DNA of 54,908 bases. Origin: Sphingomonadaceae bacterium. Lineage in GTDB: Bacteria > Pseudomonadota > Alphaproteobacteria > Sphingomonadales > Sphingomonadaceae. This document shows positions 1 to 8,646 of the stretch, piece by piece. The notes below the pieces were generated by a model. The model searched no databases, was not told where the DNA came from, and saw nothing but the letters and a program-made list of their open reading frames with translations. Position 1 is the stretch's first letter. The number at the start of each line of letters is the position of its first letter. The stretch lies in contig JACKLA010000009.1 of NCBI GenBank assembly GCA_024236155.1, forward strand, positions 1-54,908, given 5' to 3'. Made by a program: the position numbers and the translations under genes.

Positions 1-456
1 GTCGCATCGGCGGTACGCCATCTGTCCGAGCGCGAGGCGGCGTTCGATCGCTTCGCCGTCTACAGGACCGCGCTGTCATTCGGGCTTCCGGCCAGCATCC
101 CTGCCATCGAAAAGCGCGTCGACCAGTTGCTGCGCCAGGGCCATCTCGTGCGCGGCAAGGGCGCCGACAAGGGGATGGTGACGACGCGCGATGCGATCGC
201 TGCTGAACAGCGCATCCTTTCTGAAGTCGAAGCCGGACGGGGGCAGGTTGTGGCGCTGATGACCCCTGAGCGCGCAGGCGAGCGCCTGCAGGCGCTTGCA
301 CAGGAGCGCCATGGCATGACGCTCAATCCGGGGCAGGAAGGCGCGGGCCGTCTGCTGCTGGCATCGACCAACAGCATTTTGCGTGTCCGCGGCGGATATG
401 AATTGTTATTTCAATCTGTCGTGTGTTCGATGCACAGACATGGCGCCAGACTTTAA
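1..456 (+). pseudogene. Fragment of a TraA/MobF-type conjugative relaxase
   Basis: The reading frame is open from base 1, so the 5' part lies outside the window. Residues 1 to about 125 read like the middle of Ti/sphingomonad-plasmid TraA relaxase-helicases: an SEREAAFDRF stretch, a GMVTTRDAIAAE block, then LNPGQEGAGRLLLAST just where the helicase Walker A loop should follow. Instead, after about base 378 the similarity stops and an unrelated tail runs to a stop at 454-456. The frame is therefore broken at the 3' side by a rearrangement. Full TraA proteins are near 1000 residues, so this is a remnant. Nothing recognisable lies between 457 and 692. It marks old conjugative DNA at the island border. 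Confidence 0.75.
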
Positions 457-692
457 CTCCAGCAGCATCCGCTACGCAGATCGCAGTTGCCATCGGAAAA
501 CATCCAATCCGGCATAATGAGTCGAAATCCGCCTGCGATCGTTACAATCGACGGGCATCTCGGCCCGGATCGCAGCGTACAAGCGAGTCACTGCACAACC
601 GCGATTGGCGGATATCGACACATGATAGCATCGTGGTGCCGTCTGGCCCGCAGACTTCGCGACGGGCTAGACGGCTACCTTTCGGTGATGAA

Positions 693-1385
693 TCAGAAGG
701 GCTTCACAGACCCAAGGAAGCAGACGCCTGAAATCGTGAACCAGTAGATGTAGGCGGCGATACGGGCCTGCTTGATTTCGCGTTCGAGCGCGGTCTCCTG
801 CTGCGGGTCATCGCGCTGGGCGAGGATGCGGAAGCGTTCGGTCCAGCGACGCATGACAAGGCGCAAGAAGAGTCCGACGACGAGAGCCCATGCGTAGAGA
901 GCCATCTTCGAAGGATACCAATAGCTGCCTTCGCCCACTTCGACCGGCCCCTGGCCCATGAATGCCATGCCCGCAACGATCACCAGTGCAGCGATCAAGG
1001 GGTAGCGCAGGATCTCTTCCGTCTTGGTGACGGCGATGCCGATATCGGTTTCGCGCTTGATGAAGGCGGTCCACGTCATGGCCAGCCAGGTGATGAACAA
1101 CAGCCACATCCACCAGATGCCGTTGCCTTCGAGGAAGGGAACGAAGCCATAGAGCTTGCCCATATGCAGCCCCAATGGCAGCAACAGGACGATGCCCGTA
1201 CGGGCGAGGATATCGATGCGATAGGCTGTTTCCATGTGCCGTTTCCGCTCTTCCAGCGAGAGCTTGCGGTTAGTGACATGATAGCTTGTCTGGAAAACGC
1301 CCCATTCACCGCCAAGCCAGTACACCATGGCAATGATGTGAACCCAGCGCAGTATGCTGAGCTCGTTTGCTGCAAGAAATTCCAT
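693..1385 (-). CDS. Six-TM integral membrane protein, paralogue 1 of 4
   Basis: 230 residues with about six hydrophobic segments (near residues 10-28, 58-76, 88-108, 130-148, 160-180 and 208-226). Segment 1 carries the family signature H-I-x4-Y-W-L-G-G-E and segment 2 is preceded by R-I-D...R and holds LPLGLHMG; the protein ends SVKPF. Closely related proteins lie at 14949-15611, 20291-20986 and 39140-39823. The layout recalls CopD/DUF2269-like membrane proteins, but I cannot assign it firmly. The conserved intramembrane His could ligate heme or metal (inference). It has a GAGGAAG ribosome site and is divergent from the soluble protein at 1490, with operator O1 between them. Confidence 0.8.
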   Translation of the reverse strand: MEFLAANELSILRWVHIIAMVYWLGGEWGVFQTSYHVTNRKLSLEERKRHMETAYRIDILARTGIVLLLPLGLHMGKLYGFVPFLEGNGIWWMWLLFITWLAMTWTAFIKRETDIGIAVTKTEEILRYPLIAALVIVAGMAFMGQGPVEVGEGSYWYPSKMALYAWALVVGLFLRLVMRRWTERFRILAQRDDPQQETALEREIKQARIAAYIYWFTISGVCFLGSVKPF

Positions 1386-1423
1386 CTCGAGCTTCCTCTT
1401 TTTTTGACGGAGATTGGATTATA

Positions 1424-1439
1424 ATTTGTCTGGACAAAT
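1424..1439. promoter_or_regulatory. Operator-like inverted repeat O1
   Basis: Perfect 7-bp arms, ATTTGTC and GACAAAT, separated by TG. It contains the island consensus TTGTC-N2-GACAA and sits between the divergent starts at 1385 and 1490, 38 bp and 50 bp from them. The same core occurs at six other places in the window. The GT-N4-AC spacing matches operators of the HutC group of GntR regulators (family knowledge). The regulator assignment is inference. Confidence 0.7.
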
Positions 1440-1489
1440 CGTCCTTTTGCAGAAAATGTAGGCCGTCGCAATAGGAGGCGCAGAAATTG

Positions 1490-2203
1490 ATGAAGCATCG
1501 CTTGATTGAAGGCCGTCTGGCATACACCTCTCGCAAACCGGGGATCGAGGGAATGGAGCGTGGCTTCGAAACCTTCATGTTTACGCGCCACTCGGATGGA
1601 AAGGTGACCCTGCGGGCGCACTGCGAGATTGCCGAACCAGATCCGACGGTGATGCGAGATATCATCTATTCGATCGATGAAAACGGCCAGCCGATGGACC
1701 TGCATGTCCGCTTGACGGTGGGGGATGAATTCATGGGGTCTGGCTGGTTGCGGTTCGACGGCGAAACCATCGAATGTGAAAGCTATGGCCCTTCCATCGG
1801 ACGCCTTTCCCAGCAGGTAAAGGCGCAGTTGCCAGTCGATGGATTCGGCACGCATCCGATCGTATCCGATGGTTATTTGCTTGCGACCAAGCAGTGGCAA
1901 GAAGGTGAGCGCAAGAAATTCAATGTCTATCTACCATCACCAGACCATCGCGGTGCCACGCCGCCGCAGATCGCCCATGTCCGGATCGACGGGCTCTACA
2001 TCGGCAAGGAAGAAGTAACGGTTGCCGCCGGCACGTTCGCGGCCCGGCACTTCCAGTTCCTTGATGATGGCACCAGCGGCATGGCGGGAGAGCATCCGCC
2101 CTACGACCTGTGGATCACCGATGACGAGGACGGCATATTCCTGCAGGGCGGCGTCGATGGTTACATGATGACCTGGTACGAACTGGTCGAACTCAAAAGG
2201 TAA
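1490..2203 (+). CDS. Conserved soluble protein of unknown function, paralogue 1 of 2
   Basis: 237 residues, no signal peptide or membrane segment. It is clearly related along its whole length to the protein at 14218-14952: shared blocks are FxGSGWxRF near residue 75, SPDHRGAT near 145, an EEVTVAAGTF-like block, and the end HPxYDLW...GYMxTxYEL. Beta-rich sequence resembling DUF3108-type proteins is likely, but I recognise no catalytic motif. The start at ATG 1490 follows GGAGG at 1474-1478; a TTG at 1487 is also possible. In the other copy this gene overlaps a six-TM gene, and here it is divergent from one, so the two products probably act together. It overlaps the convergent gene at 2193 by 11 bp. 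Confidence 0.75.
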   Translation: MKHRLIEGRLAYTSRKPGIEGMERGFETFMFTRHSDGKVTLRAHCEIAEPDPTVMRDIIYSIDENGQPMDLHVRLTVGDEFMGSGWLRFDGETIECESYGPSIGRLSQQVKAQLPVDGFGTHPIVSDGYLLATKQWQEGERKKFNVYLPSPDHRGATPPQIAHVRIDGLYIGKEEVTVAAGTFAARHFQFLDDGTSGMAGEHPPYDLWITDDEDGIFLQGGVDGYMMTWYELVELKR

Positions 2204-3203
2204 TCGCGACCTTCCCCATGTGCCCGCCTTGCGCGAGGTGGGCACATGCCCGGTCGGCCTGTTCGAACGGGAACGTGCGATCGACGAGGGGGACGATTCC
2301 CGCCCGATCGACCAGTTCCACCAGCGCAGCCAGCATTTCGCGACTGCCGGATGTGATCCCCTTCATGGTGAGATTGCGGGCGATCATCCCGAACATATCG
2401 GGCAGTCCGCTTGATGCACCGGCCAACGCGCCGATCAATGCGATACGCGCATTGGGCGCCGCAGCGGCAAGCGTCTGCCCCAGTTCCGCCGTGCCGACCG
2501 TGTCGAGAATGACATCCGCGCCGCGCCCTCCGTTCGCTTCGCATAGCGCCGCAGCCCATTCAGGGTGTGTGCGGTAATTGATCGCGATATCCGCGCCGAG
2601 TTCCCTGCACCGGGCGAGCTTGTCCTCGCTGGACGAGGTGATGGCAACGCGGGCACCCAGCGCCTTGGCCACTTGCAGGCCGAGGATGGAAACGCCGCCG
2701 GTGCCCAAAACCAGCACCAGTTCGCCGGGCTTGACGTTCCCGAAGGCGACAAGGCCGTGCCAGACTGTTGCACCTGCTGCGCTTAACGATGCGGCGGCGA
2801 TGTCATCCAGCGAATCAGGCACCGGAACAAGTGCGGCGGAGGGCAGGACGACATGTTCAGCCAACCACCCGTCCCGCGTGATACCGAGATCCTGCGCGAA
2901 GCAGGACGGATCAAACGGCCCGTCTATCCACGTCACGAAATGGGGGGCGATCACCCGCTGCCCTGGCTTGGCTAAAGCCGGGCCGTTGACTGTTTCCACC
3001 ACGCCGACACCGTCAGACAGCGCGATCCGGTCCGCTGCCTTGCGTGGGCCGTATCGCCCTTCAAGCGACAGGAGATCGCGGTGGTTCAGCGCGGCCGCTC
3101 GCACCCTGACAAGGGCTTCTCCTTCGGCCGGAACAGGAATCGCGCTTTCGACCTGCCGGAGCGAGGCCAGCCCCGTCTGTTCACCCAGTTCCCATGCTCT
3201 CAT
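2193..3203 (-). CDS. MDR-family NAD(P)-dependent alcohol dehydrogenase / quinone oxidoreductase
   Basis: 336 residues, normal for the medium-chain dehydrogenase/reductase family. An N-terminal GroES-like domain includes ALNHRDLLSLEGRYG near residues 40-55. The Rossmann fold has the LGTGGVSILGLQVAKALGA nucleotide loop near 167-185. The usual Cys/His structural zinc cluster is not evident, so a zinc-free quinone-reductase-like enzyme is likely. It is the last gene of the minus operon that starts at 7120 and overlaps the aldehyde dehydrogenase by 4 bp, which implies translational coupling. It may reduce or oxidise an enone or alcohol intermediate; the substrate is unknown. Confidence 0.85.
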   Translation of the reverse strand: MRAWELGEQTGLASLRQVESAIPVPAEGEALVRVRAAALNHRDLLSLEGRYGPRKAADRIALSDGVGVVETVNGPALAKPGQRVIAPHFVTWIDGPFDPSCFAQDLGITRDGWLAEHVVLPSAALVPVPDSLDDIAAASLSAAGATVWHGLVAFGNVKPGELVLVLGTGGVSILGLQVAKALGARVAITSSSEDKLARCRELGADIAINYRTHPEWAAALCEANGGRGADVILDTVGTAELGQTLAAAAPNARIALIGALAGASSGLPDMFGMIARNLTMKGITSGSREMLAALVELVDRAGIVPLVDRTFPFEQADRACAHLAQGGHMGKVAITF

Positions 3204-4636
3204 TTACCGTTGCCTTCGCCATATGCGGCCAGCGGCAGGGGTGTGCCATTCTGCCGGATGATTGCCTGTCGCCGGAAGAACCGCAGGAACCCGCTGTCTC
3301 CCATCCGGCTTGGCCCCATGCCGGAAAGGCCGAAGCTGGACTTTTCTGTTTCCCATACGATAGCGGTCAGCGACCCATCGTTCAGAGATACGCCACCGAC
3401 CTGCAGGCGCGTACCGACCGACTCCGCCTCTTCCAGCGTTCCGGCCATGACCGCGCCCGAAAGGCCGAAAACACTGTCATTTGCAAGCGCGACTGCCTCT
3501 TCCACGGTGTCAAACACCGTGACAGGAAGGATGGGGCCGAAGCTTTCTTCTGCCATCACGGCCATATCCGGGGTTACATCCACCAGCACCGTGGGGCGCA
3601 GGTACTTGCCGCCACCCAATGTCTCGACCTTGCCGCCAGCGAGGAGGCGAGCGCCCTTGGCCAATGCGTCATCGATGTGGGCCTGTGCGATATCGGCCTG
3701 CCTGGCGAAGATGAACGGCCCGATGTCACCCTGTTCGATGTCGGGAAAGTTCAGCTGGACGGCACTGGCCTGCTCTGCAAGTTCGGCAAGGAACGGTTCG
3801 GCAATCTCCCGCGCGACGTAAATGCGTTCGATAGACTGGCAGGCTTGCCCGGTGTTCACCACTGATGCGCGCAGGGCGGTTGCGGCGGCCTTGGCGGGAT
3901 CGGCACTGGCAAGCACGATCATCGGATCCTTGCCGCCCAGTTCGAGGCTGGCAGGAATGAAGGCGCGTGCGGCGGCCTCACCTACCTTGCGGCCGGTGGG
4001 GACGGAGCCGGTGAAGGCGACGTAGTCCACCAGCGGGACAAGCGCCGCGCCCGTCGCGCCATCCCCTTCGACAATTTGCAGAACATCGTGCAGTTCCGCG
4101 ATTTCGTCCACGGCTGCCATCAGCGGGCGGATGAAACGCGGGGTAACTTCGGACGGTTTGATCAGCACTGCGCACCCGGCCATCAGAGCCGGGATTGCGT
4201 CGATCAGCGCCAGAATCAGGGGGAAGTTCCATGGCGAGATGACCCCCACCAGCGGATAGGGAACGAGCCGCAGATCCGTGGTGATTGTGGGGTGCGCCGT
4301 CTGGAAACCGTACTGGCCGTGTCTTTCCAGCAGTTCGGGCCCCGTACTGGCCCAGCGGGAAAGCATCTGCGGGATATTCGCTACTTCGATGCGCGATATT
4401 CCGGCCCGACCTGTATCCGCGATCAGTGCATCCGCGATGGCATCGCCATGCGCCTGTATCGCGGCGCCAAGCCGTTCCAGAATTTCGCCACGCTCGGCAA
4501 TCGGGCGTGCCGCCCATTCGGGCTGGGCGGTGCGCATGCGACCGGCAAGGGTTGCCAGTTCGCTTTCGTTCATCGCGTCGATTTCGTGATCGGGTTGCCC
4601 CGTGCGCGGGTTGGCGATCTGCAAACGGGTGCTCAT
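3200..4636 (-). CDS. Aldehyde dehydrogenase, NAD(P)+-dependent
   Basis: 478 residues, full length for the ALDH superfamily. Visible active-site elements are SPWNFP (Asn137), Lys160 in LIKPSE, FTGS near 208, Glu232 in LELGGKDP and the nucleophile Cys266 in NTGQACQSIERI. It would oxidise an aldehyde to a carboxylate. Start and stop overlap the neighbours by 4 bp each (ATGA), so it is co-translated with the deacetylase-like gene upstream and the MDR gene downstream. The pairing with hydrolases suggests oxidation of a side-chain or ring-opened aldehyde, which is inference. Confidence 0.93.
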   Translation of the reverse strand: MSTRLQIANPRTGQPDHEIDAMNESELATLAGRMRTAQPEWAARPIAERGEILERLGAAIQAHGDAIADALIADTGRAGISRIEVANIPQMLSRWASTGPELLERHGQYGFQTAHPTITTDLRLVPYPLVGVISPWNFPLILALIDAIPALMAGCAVLIKPSEVTPRFIRPLMAAVDEIAELHDVLQIVEGDGATGAALVPLVDYVAFTGSVPTGRKVGEAAARAFIPASLELGGKDPMIVLASADPAKAAATALRASVVNTGQACQSIERIYVAREIAEPFLAELAEQASAVQLNFPDIEQGDIGPFIFARQADIAQAHIDDALAKGARLLAGGKVETLGGGKYLRPTVLVDVTPDMAVMAEESFGPILPVTVFDTVEEAVALANDSVFGLSGAVMAGTLEEAESVGTRLQVGGVSLNDGSLTAIVWETEKSSFGLSGMGPSRMGDSGFLRFFRRQAIIRQNGTPLPLAAYGEGNGK

Positions 4637-5556
4637 TGTTGCGCTTTCCAGCTATCAAGGATTTCCTCGCCTGTCGCGAAGGCGATAGCGGGATTGTCTG
4701 CCAGACGCCGGACTAGCGCGTCGAACCCATCCATCCGGTAGGGCAGCCCCATGATGTAGGGGGTCAGGTGCAGCGGCAGCATGCGGCCGCCGTGATCGCC
4801 GGATTCGCCCAGCAACCAGTTCGCAGCGTCTTCGATCTGCAGGGCATAGCTGTCGACCGACTGCTGCTGCACATTGATGATCTGCCGGTCCGACAATTCA
4901 TGGTTCAGCGGGATGTTCACGATCTCGCCCGCCGTGGTCTTGAAACGGTAGGGCAGTTCGTCGTTTACCCAGTCGCACATGTATTCGACACCCGCTTCGG
5001 CCAGCAGGCGCGGCGTGTCGAAGCTTTGCGAACGGGCGATGGAAAGCCAGCCGCGCGGACGTTTACCGATGTTCTGTTCCAGTACGTCCAGCGTTTCTGC
5101 GATGATCGTCTCTTCCTCGCCTTCGGGCATTCCGCTGGAGATCGTGGCATTCATGTCGGTCGCATGGGCGATGATTTCGTGGCCGCCTTCCAGAATGTCG
5201 GCGACCAGGGCGGGATACCGTTGGGCGATTGCGCTGTTGCAGGCGATGCTTACCCGCGCGCCGACCGCTTCGAATGCGTCGAGCAGGCGATAGATGCCGA
5301 CGCGCGTACCGTATTCGCGTGCGGTGTAGTGCCGGTAGTCGGGATAGGCCGTCTGCATGTGCCCCGGCGCGCGAAAGGGTTTGTCCGCTGGGGCCATGGG
5401 GAAGTATTCCAGGCTGATGACCGGCCAGACAAGCAAGGACTTGCCACCCGGCCAGCTGACCGGCTTGCGGGTCGGCATCGCGGAATAGGGGTAATAGTCG
5501 TGGTCCATGCCCCGGCGGCGCATGGGGTATTCAAGATAGGTGGGATCGAGTGTCAT
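4633..5556 (-). CDS. Polysaccharide-deacetylase-fold amidohydrolase (PuuE/cyclic-imidase-like), copy B
   Basis: 307 residues from the ATG at 5554-5556; the frame stays open upstream but has no homology there. N-terminal WPGGK and LEYF blocks, AREYGTRVGIYRLLDAFEAVGAR near 85-107 and a GHEIIAHATD block belong to the NodB-fold group that contains allantoinase PuuE and cyclic-imide hydrolases, rather than to chitin deacetylases: the TFDDG motif is absent. The metal/His region reads AHATDMNATISS instead of the SHGYRW-type block, so substrate geometry probably differs from copies A and C. It overlaps both neighbours by 4 bp. Proposed role: opening a cyclic imide or similar cyclic amide (inference). 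Confidence 0.8.
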   Translation of the reverse strand: MTLDPTYLEYPMRRRGMDHDYYPYSAMPTRKPVSWPGGKSLLVWPVISLEYFPMAPADKPFRAPGHMQTAYPDYRHYTAREYGTRVGIYRLLDAFEAVGARVSIACNSAIAQRYPALVADILEGGHEIIAHATDMNATISSGMPEGEEETIIAETLDVLEQNIGKRPRGWLSIARSQSFDTPRLLAEAGVEYMCDWVNDELPYRFKTTAGEIVNIPLNHELSDRQIINVQQQSVDSYALQIEDAANWLLGESGDHGGRMLPLHLTPYIMGLPYRMDGFDALVRRLADNPAIAFATGEEILDSWKAQQ

Positions 5557-6446
5557 GCCGCCCCTCCAGTCTGCGCGCGGTAGCTGTCGACGATTTCGCC
5601 TGCACGGGCGATCCATGCGCGGCCATCCGCCGCAATATAGCGAAGCACTTCCTCGAACGGGCCGATGCGATGGGGCTGTCCGATCAGATAGCTGTGCAGC
5701 GGAATACACATGACCGTGCCGGACTTTTCGCCCTCGGCCGCCAGACGCTCGTACTGGCGAATCAGCGTGTCGGCATATTCGCGCGGGCTCATATTGTAGA
5801 TGAAGAACCCATAGTGATCGTTGACTTCAAGGCTGTAGGGGATGGCCGTCAGGCGTCCGTTCTTCACGCGAATGTCGGTCGGTTGGTCGTCGTGATAGAG
5901 ATCGCAGGTATAGTCGATGCCATATTCCGAGATCAGGTCCAGTGTGCGGGGCGTATGGGTAAGGGCAGGGGCCAGCCAGCCGCGTATCGTCTGCCCGGTG
6001 GCGTCGCGCACGGTGCGGATCGAATCCTCTATGATTGCGCGTTCCTGTGCCTCGTCCATGCCATAGCTGTAGCGGGTATTGTAGATGCCGTGGCTGAAGA
6101 ACTCCCACCCGCGCGCAGCCGCATCCTCGACCACTTCGGGGATATGGTTGCACAGTGCGACCGACAGGCTGACCGATCCGGGAAAGCCATGGCGGCTCAT
6201 CACGTCGGCCATGCGCCAGTGCGATACTCGGTTTGCATGGTCACGATGGCCATAGCCGACGATATCGGGGTGCGGCTTCGTCCAGCTTTTCCGGTGCGGG
6301 TTCTGCGGCGGGTCAAGCTCGTAGAACTCGAGATTCGGGGCCACCCAGACAGCACAGGTCTTGCCACCCGGCCATTCCAGTTTCGGGCGCCCGCGATAGG
6401 GGGCGTAATCGTACAGGCCCGGATCGGCCAGTTGCTGTTCGGGCAT
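5553..6446 (-). CDS. Polysaccharide-deacetylase-fold amidohydrolase (PuuE/cyclic-imidase-like), copy A
   Basis: 297 residues from the ATG at 6444-6446. Blocks seen: LEWPGGKTCAVW, HRDHANRVSHWRMADVMSRHG, WEFFSHGIYNTRYSYGMDE, GWLAPALTHTPRTLDL, and IPYSLEVNDHYGF near the C-terminal half. This order (SHG, GWL, IPY...ND) is that of PuuE-type cyclic amidohydrolases. It should hydrolyse a C-N bond in a cyclic amide or imide; actual sugar deacetylation is unlikely because there is no signal peptide. It overlaps the isochorismatase gene upstream and copy B downstream by 4 bp each. Two adjacent, clearly diverged copies suggest two different ring substrates or two successive hydrolyses. Confidence 0.82.
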   Translation of the reverse strand: MPEQQLADPGLYDYAPYRGRPKLEWPGGKTCAVWVAPNLEFYELDPPQNPHRKSWTKPHPDIVGYGHRDHANRVSHWRMADVMSRHGFPGSVSLSVALCNHIPEVVEDAAARGWEFFSHGIYNTRYSYGMDEAQERAIIEDSIRTVRDATGQTIRGWLAPALTHTPRTLDLISEYGIDYTCDLYHDDQPTDIRVKNGRLTAIPYSLEVNDHYGFFIYNMSPREYADTLIRQYERLAAEGEKSGTVMCIPLHSYLIGQPHRIGPFEEVLRYIAADGRAWIARAGEIVDSYRAQTGGAA

Positions 6447-7120
6447 CAACGCGCCTCCAGCCAATCGATCACAGCCTGTACCGGCTCGACATCGGCATAT
6501 TTCAGTTGCAGGTCGGTCAGGTTGGCGAAGTGATAGCTTTCGTGCTTGTCGGCCGTGGTTTCGATGGGGACGATGGCGCGATAGCCGTGGCTCAGCGCAT
6601 CGACCGCGGTGGCCCGAACGCAGCCGGAAGTCGATCCGCCGGTCACGATCACGGTATCCACCTTGTGCCACACCAGATAGCTGGCAAGCGGTGTTTCGAA
6701 GAACGCGCTGGGCATCCGCTTGGTATACAGCAGGTCGTCCGCCCCGATTTCGCAGCGCGGGTCGAACTCGTGCCGTTCTGAATCGTACTTGATGTTCTGC
6801 AGCGAATCCTCGGTATCAGTGCGCGTGCCCCACACTCCCGCGTCGCCCGCATCGGTCTTGTAGGCGACACGGCTCCAGATTACCGGCATTCCCTTGGCGC
6901 GCGCCAAGGCGGAAATGCGATTGATGTAGGCGATCTGGTCCGGGTCGGTCTCGTACGCTGTGCGGAACATGTCAGTGCGCGTGTAGGCTTGCTGCACGTC
7001 CACGTTCACGATTGCCAGCTTGTTGCCGAAGCCGAATTTCCGGCGTGCCGGATTCGCCATGACTTCTTCGAAAATTTCGCGCGCTGTTCGCCCGTCGCTG
7101 ACCATTCTTGTGCCGATCAA
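6446..7120 (-). CDS. Isochorismatase-superfamily amidohydrolase (half-amidase candidate)
   Basis: 224 residues from a TTG at 7118-7120, chosen because GAAGGAG lies 8 nt upstream; an ATG five codons later (7105) has no good ribosome site. The cysteine-hydrolase triad is intact: Asp41 in VNVDVQ, Lys134 in YTKRMPSAF and Cys167 in STSGCVRATA. Relatives include N-carbamoylsarcosine amidase, RutB and maleamate amidohydrolase NicF. First gene of the five-gene minus operon, just upstream of two imidase-like genes, so hydrolysis of the half-amide left after ring opening, with ammonia release, is the natural guess. Operator O2 lies 70 bp upstream. Confidence 0.88.
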   Translation of the reverse strand: MIGTRMVSDGRTAREIFEEVMANPARRKFGFGNKLAIVNVDVQQAYTRTDMFRTAYETDPDQIAYINRISALARAKGMPVIWSRVAYKTDAGDAGVWGTRTDTEDSLQNIKYDSERHEFDPRCEIGADDLLYTKRMPSAFFETPLASYLVWHKVDTVIVTGGSTSGCVRATAVDALSHGYRAIVPIETTADKHESYHFANLTDLQLKYADVEPVQAVIDWLEAR

Positions 7121-7189
7121 GGCAGGTGCTCCTTCAAACTCTTGCTTGCATCCATTCTGGCCACGCGTTAGCGGGATGTCGAGCAAAAA

Positions 7190-7199
7190 TGTCCGGACA
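7190..7199. promoter_or_regulatory. Operator-like palindrome O2
   Basis: TGTCCGGACA, a perfect 10-bp palindrome flanked by A on the left and ACTT on the right. It lies between the divergent starts at 7120 (minus hydrolase operon) and 7220 (plus hydratase/lyase operon), only 20 bp before the latter. That position would let one regulator control both halves of the pathway. Confidence 0.7.
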
Positions 7200-7219
7200 A
7201 CTTTTTCCGTGAAGGTCCT

Positions 7220-8602
7220 GTGAAGATCACCCGCCACTTTATCGATATCGAATCGCCGAACGGTCTCCGGCGTGTCCACTATCGACGGTGCGGTGAAGGT
7301 CCGCCACTTCTGATGGTCCACCAAAGTCCGCGCTCTTCCGCCGAATATGAAGCGTTGATGCTGCGCTGGGGAAGCGAGTTTACGTGCATCGCGCCCGACA
7401 CGCCGGGATTCGGTCAGTCCGATCCCATCGGCACCGAAAGCCCCTCCATCATCGAATATGCCGATGCGGTCGTCGAACTGGTCGATGCCTTGGGAATCGC
7501 TGGCACGGCGGCCTATGGCTTCCATTCGGGCGGGATCATCCTGGTCACGGCGCTACGGCGCCATCCGGATCGATTCGCGGCGCTGGCGATCGGCGGTTAT
7601 GCAGTCTGGACGCCGGAGGAAGTGGCCCTGTTCGGGCAGAACTACCTGCCGCATTTCCTGCCCTCTCCCTATGGCGAGCATCTGACGTGGGCATGGAACC
7701 GCATTCTTGAACAGACATGGTTCTTCCCGTGGTTCGATACGCGCAACGAAACCCGTATGTCCGTGGCGCACGACGATCCCGAGCGCGTTCAGGCATCGAT
7801 CCGCGACCTGCTGGATTCCGGAAACCACTATCGCGATGGGTATGGTGCGGTCATCCGGGCGCCGCGCGACATTCCCGATGGTGCTGCGCAAGTCCCGCCG
7901 TGCCTGATTACCGCTTATGACGGTGATCCACTTCAGGCCCATATCGCCCGGCTGGGCGATATGCCCGCCAACTGGGCTGCTCGCGCCGTTCGCACGCCGC
8001 AGGATCACTGGGACGAAAGCCTTGCGTTCCTGCTAGCCAATCGCGCCGGCACGGTCAGTGCCATTCCTGATAATGCGAACGCCGGGTTCATCCATGTGAA
8101 GACCGACGGTTTCGATGGCCTGATCCACTGGACGGGTGCGCGCGGAGCGGACCGGATGATCGTACATGGCCCGGCTCGGGAATCTGCACTGACCGACCAT
8201 GCCGGTGCGCTGGCAATCGACCTTCCGGGGCATGGTCTGTCGGATGGCTGGCCGGGCGAAGCGCCCACGGACTGGGCCGCATGGCGCGCCGTAATTGATG
8301 CCGCTGCCGCCGAACTGGGCGCTGCGGATATCGCGTTCGAGCCGCTGCCCATCGGTGACGCGGACCTTCTCTATCCTGATCTTTCGCCGGAAAGGCATGG
8401 TTCGCATTTGAACCGCGCCTGGAACATCGTGCGGGCGGAGCGGTTCTTCGCGCCATGGTATGCTGCCAGCGCGGCCAATGCGATCGCGTTCGATCCGGCT
8501 GATCTCGAGCCGACGGTCCTTGCCGTTGCCCATCGCGCCCGTATCCGCGGTGTTGCGGCAAAGGCGTGTCATGTGGCGCGTGCCGCCGCTGGTCAGGCCT
8601 GA
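7220..8602 (+). CDS. Alpha/beta-hydrolase with a second, degenerate hydrolase-like half
   Basis: 460 residues from a GTG start, much longer than the usual 270-300. Residues 1 to about 275 form a recognisable alpha/beta-hydrolase: oxyanion region LMVHQSPRSS near 31-40, PDTPGFGQSD near 59-68 and a nucleophile elbow GFHSGG with Ser103, plus a late DHWDE that can supply His. From about residue 290 a second module begins; its IDLPGHGLSD (near 331-341) looks like the strand-4 motif of another hydrolase, but I see no second GxSxG. The elbow has Phe at the usual small position, which is unusual. First gene of the LeuCD-HMGL-CaiB operon. It may cleave an ester or C-C bond; function unproved. Confidence 0.8.
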   Translation: MKITRHFIDIESPNGLRRVHYRRCGEGPPLLMVHQSPRSSAEYEALMLRWGSEFTCIAPDTPGFGQSDPIGTESPSIIEYADAVVELVDALGIAGTAAYGFHSGGIILVTALRRHPDRFAALAIGGYAVWTPEEVALFGQNYLPHFLPSPYGEHLTWAWNRILEQTWFFPWFDTRNETRMSVAHDDPERVQASIRDLLDSGNHYRDGYGAVIRAPRDIPDGAAQVPPCLITAYDGDPLQAHIARLGDMPANWAARAVRTPQDHWDESLAFLLANRAGTVSAIPDNANAGFIHVKTDGFDGLIHWTGARGADRMIVHGPARESALTDHAGALAIDLPGHGLSDGWPGEAPTDWAAWRAVIDAAAAELGAADIAFEPLPIGDADLLYPDLSPERHGSHLNRAWNIVRAERFFAPWYAASAANAIAFDPADLEPTVLAVAHRARIRGVAAKACHVARAAAGQA

Positions 8603-8646
8603 CGAAGGAGAAGGCTGCCGATGCCCTGTATTGGGGAACTGATCCG

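Noticed and set aside
423..747. Overlapping short frames after the relaxase remnant
   Set aside because: No homology, low-complexity Arg/Ser translation, no ribosome site.
4633..6446. Chitin or peptidoglycan deacetylases
   Set aside because: No signal peptide and no TFDDG motif; the block order is that of PuuE/cyclic-imidase enzymes.
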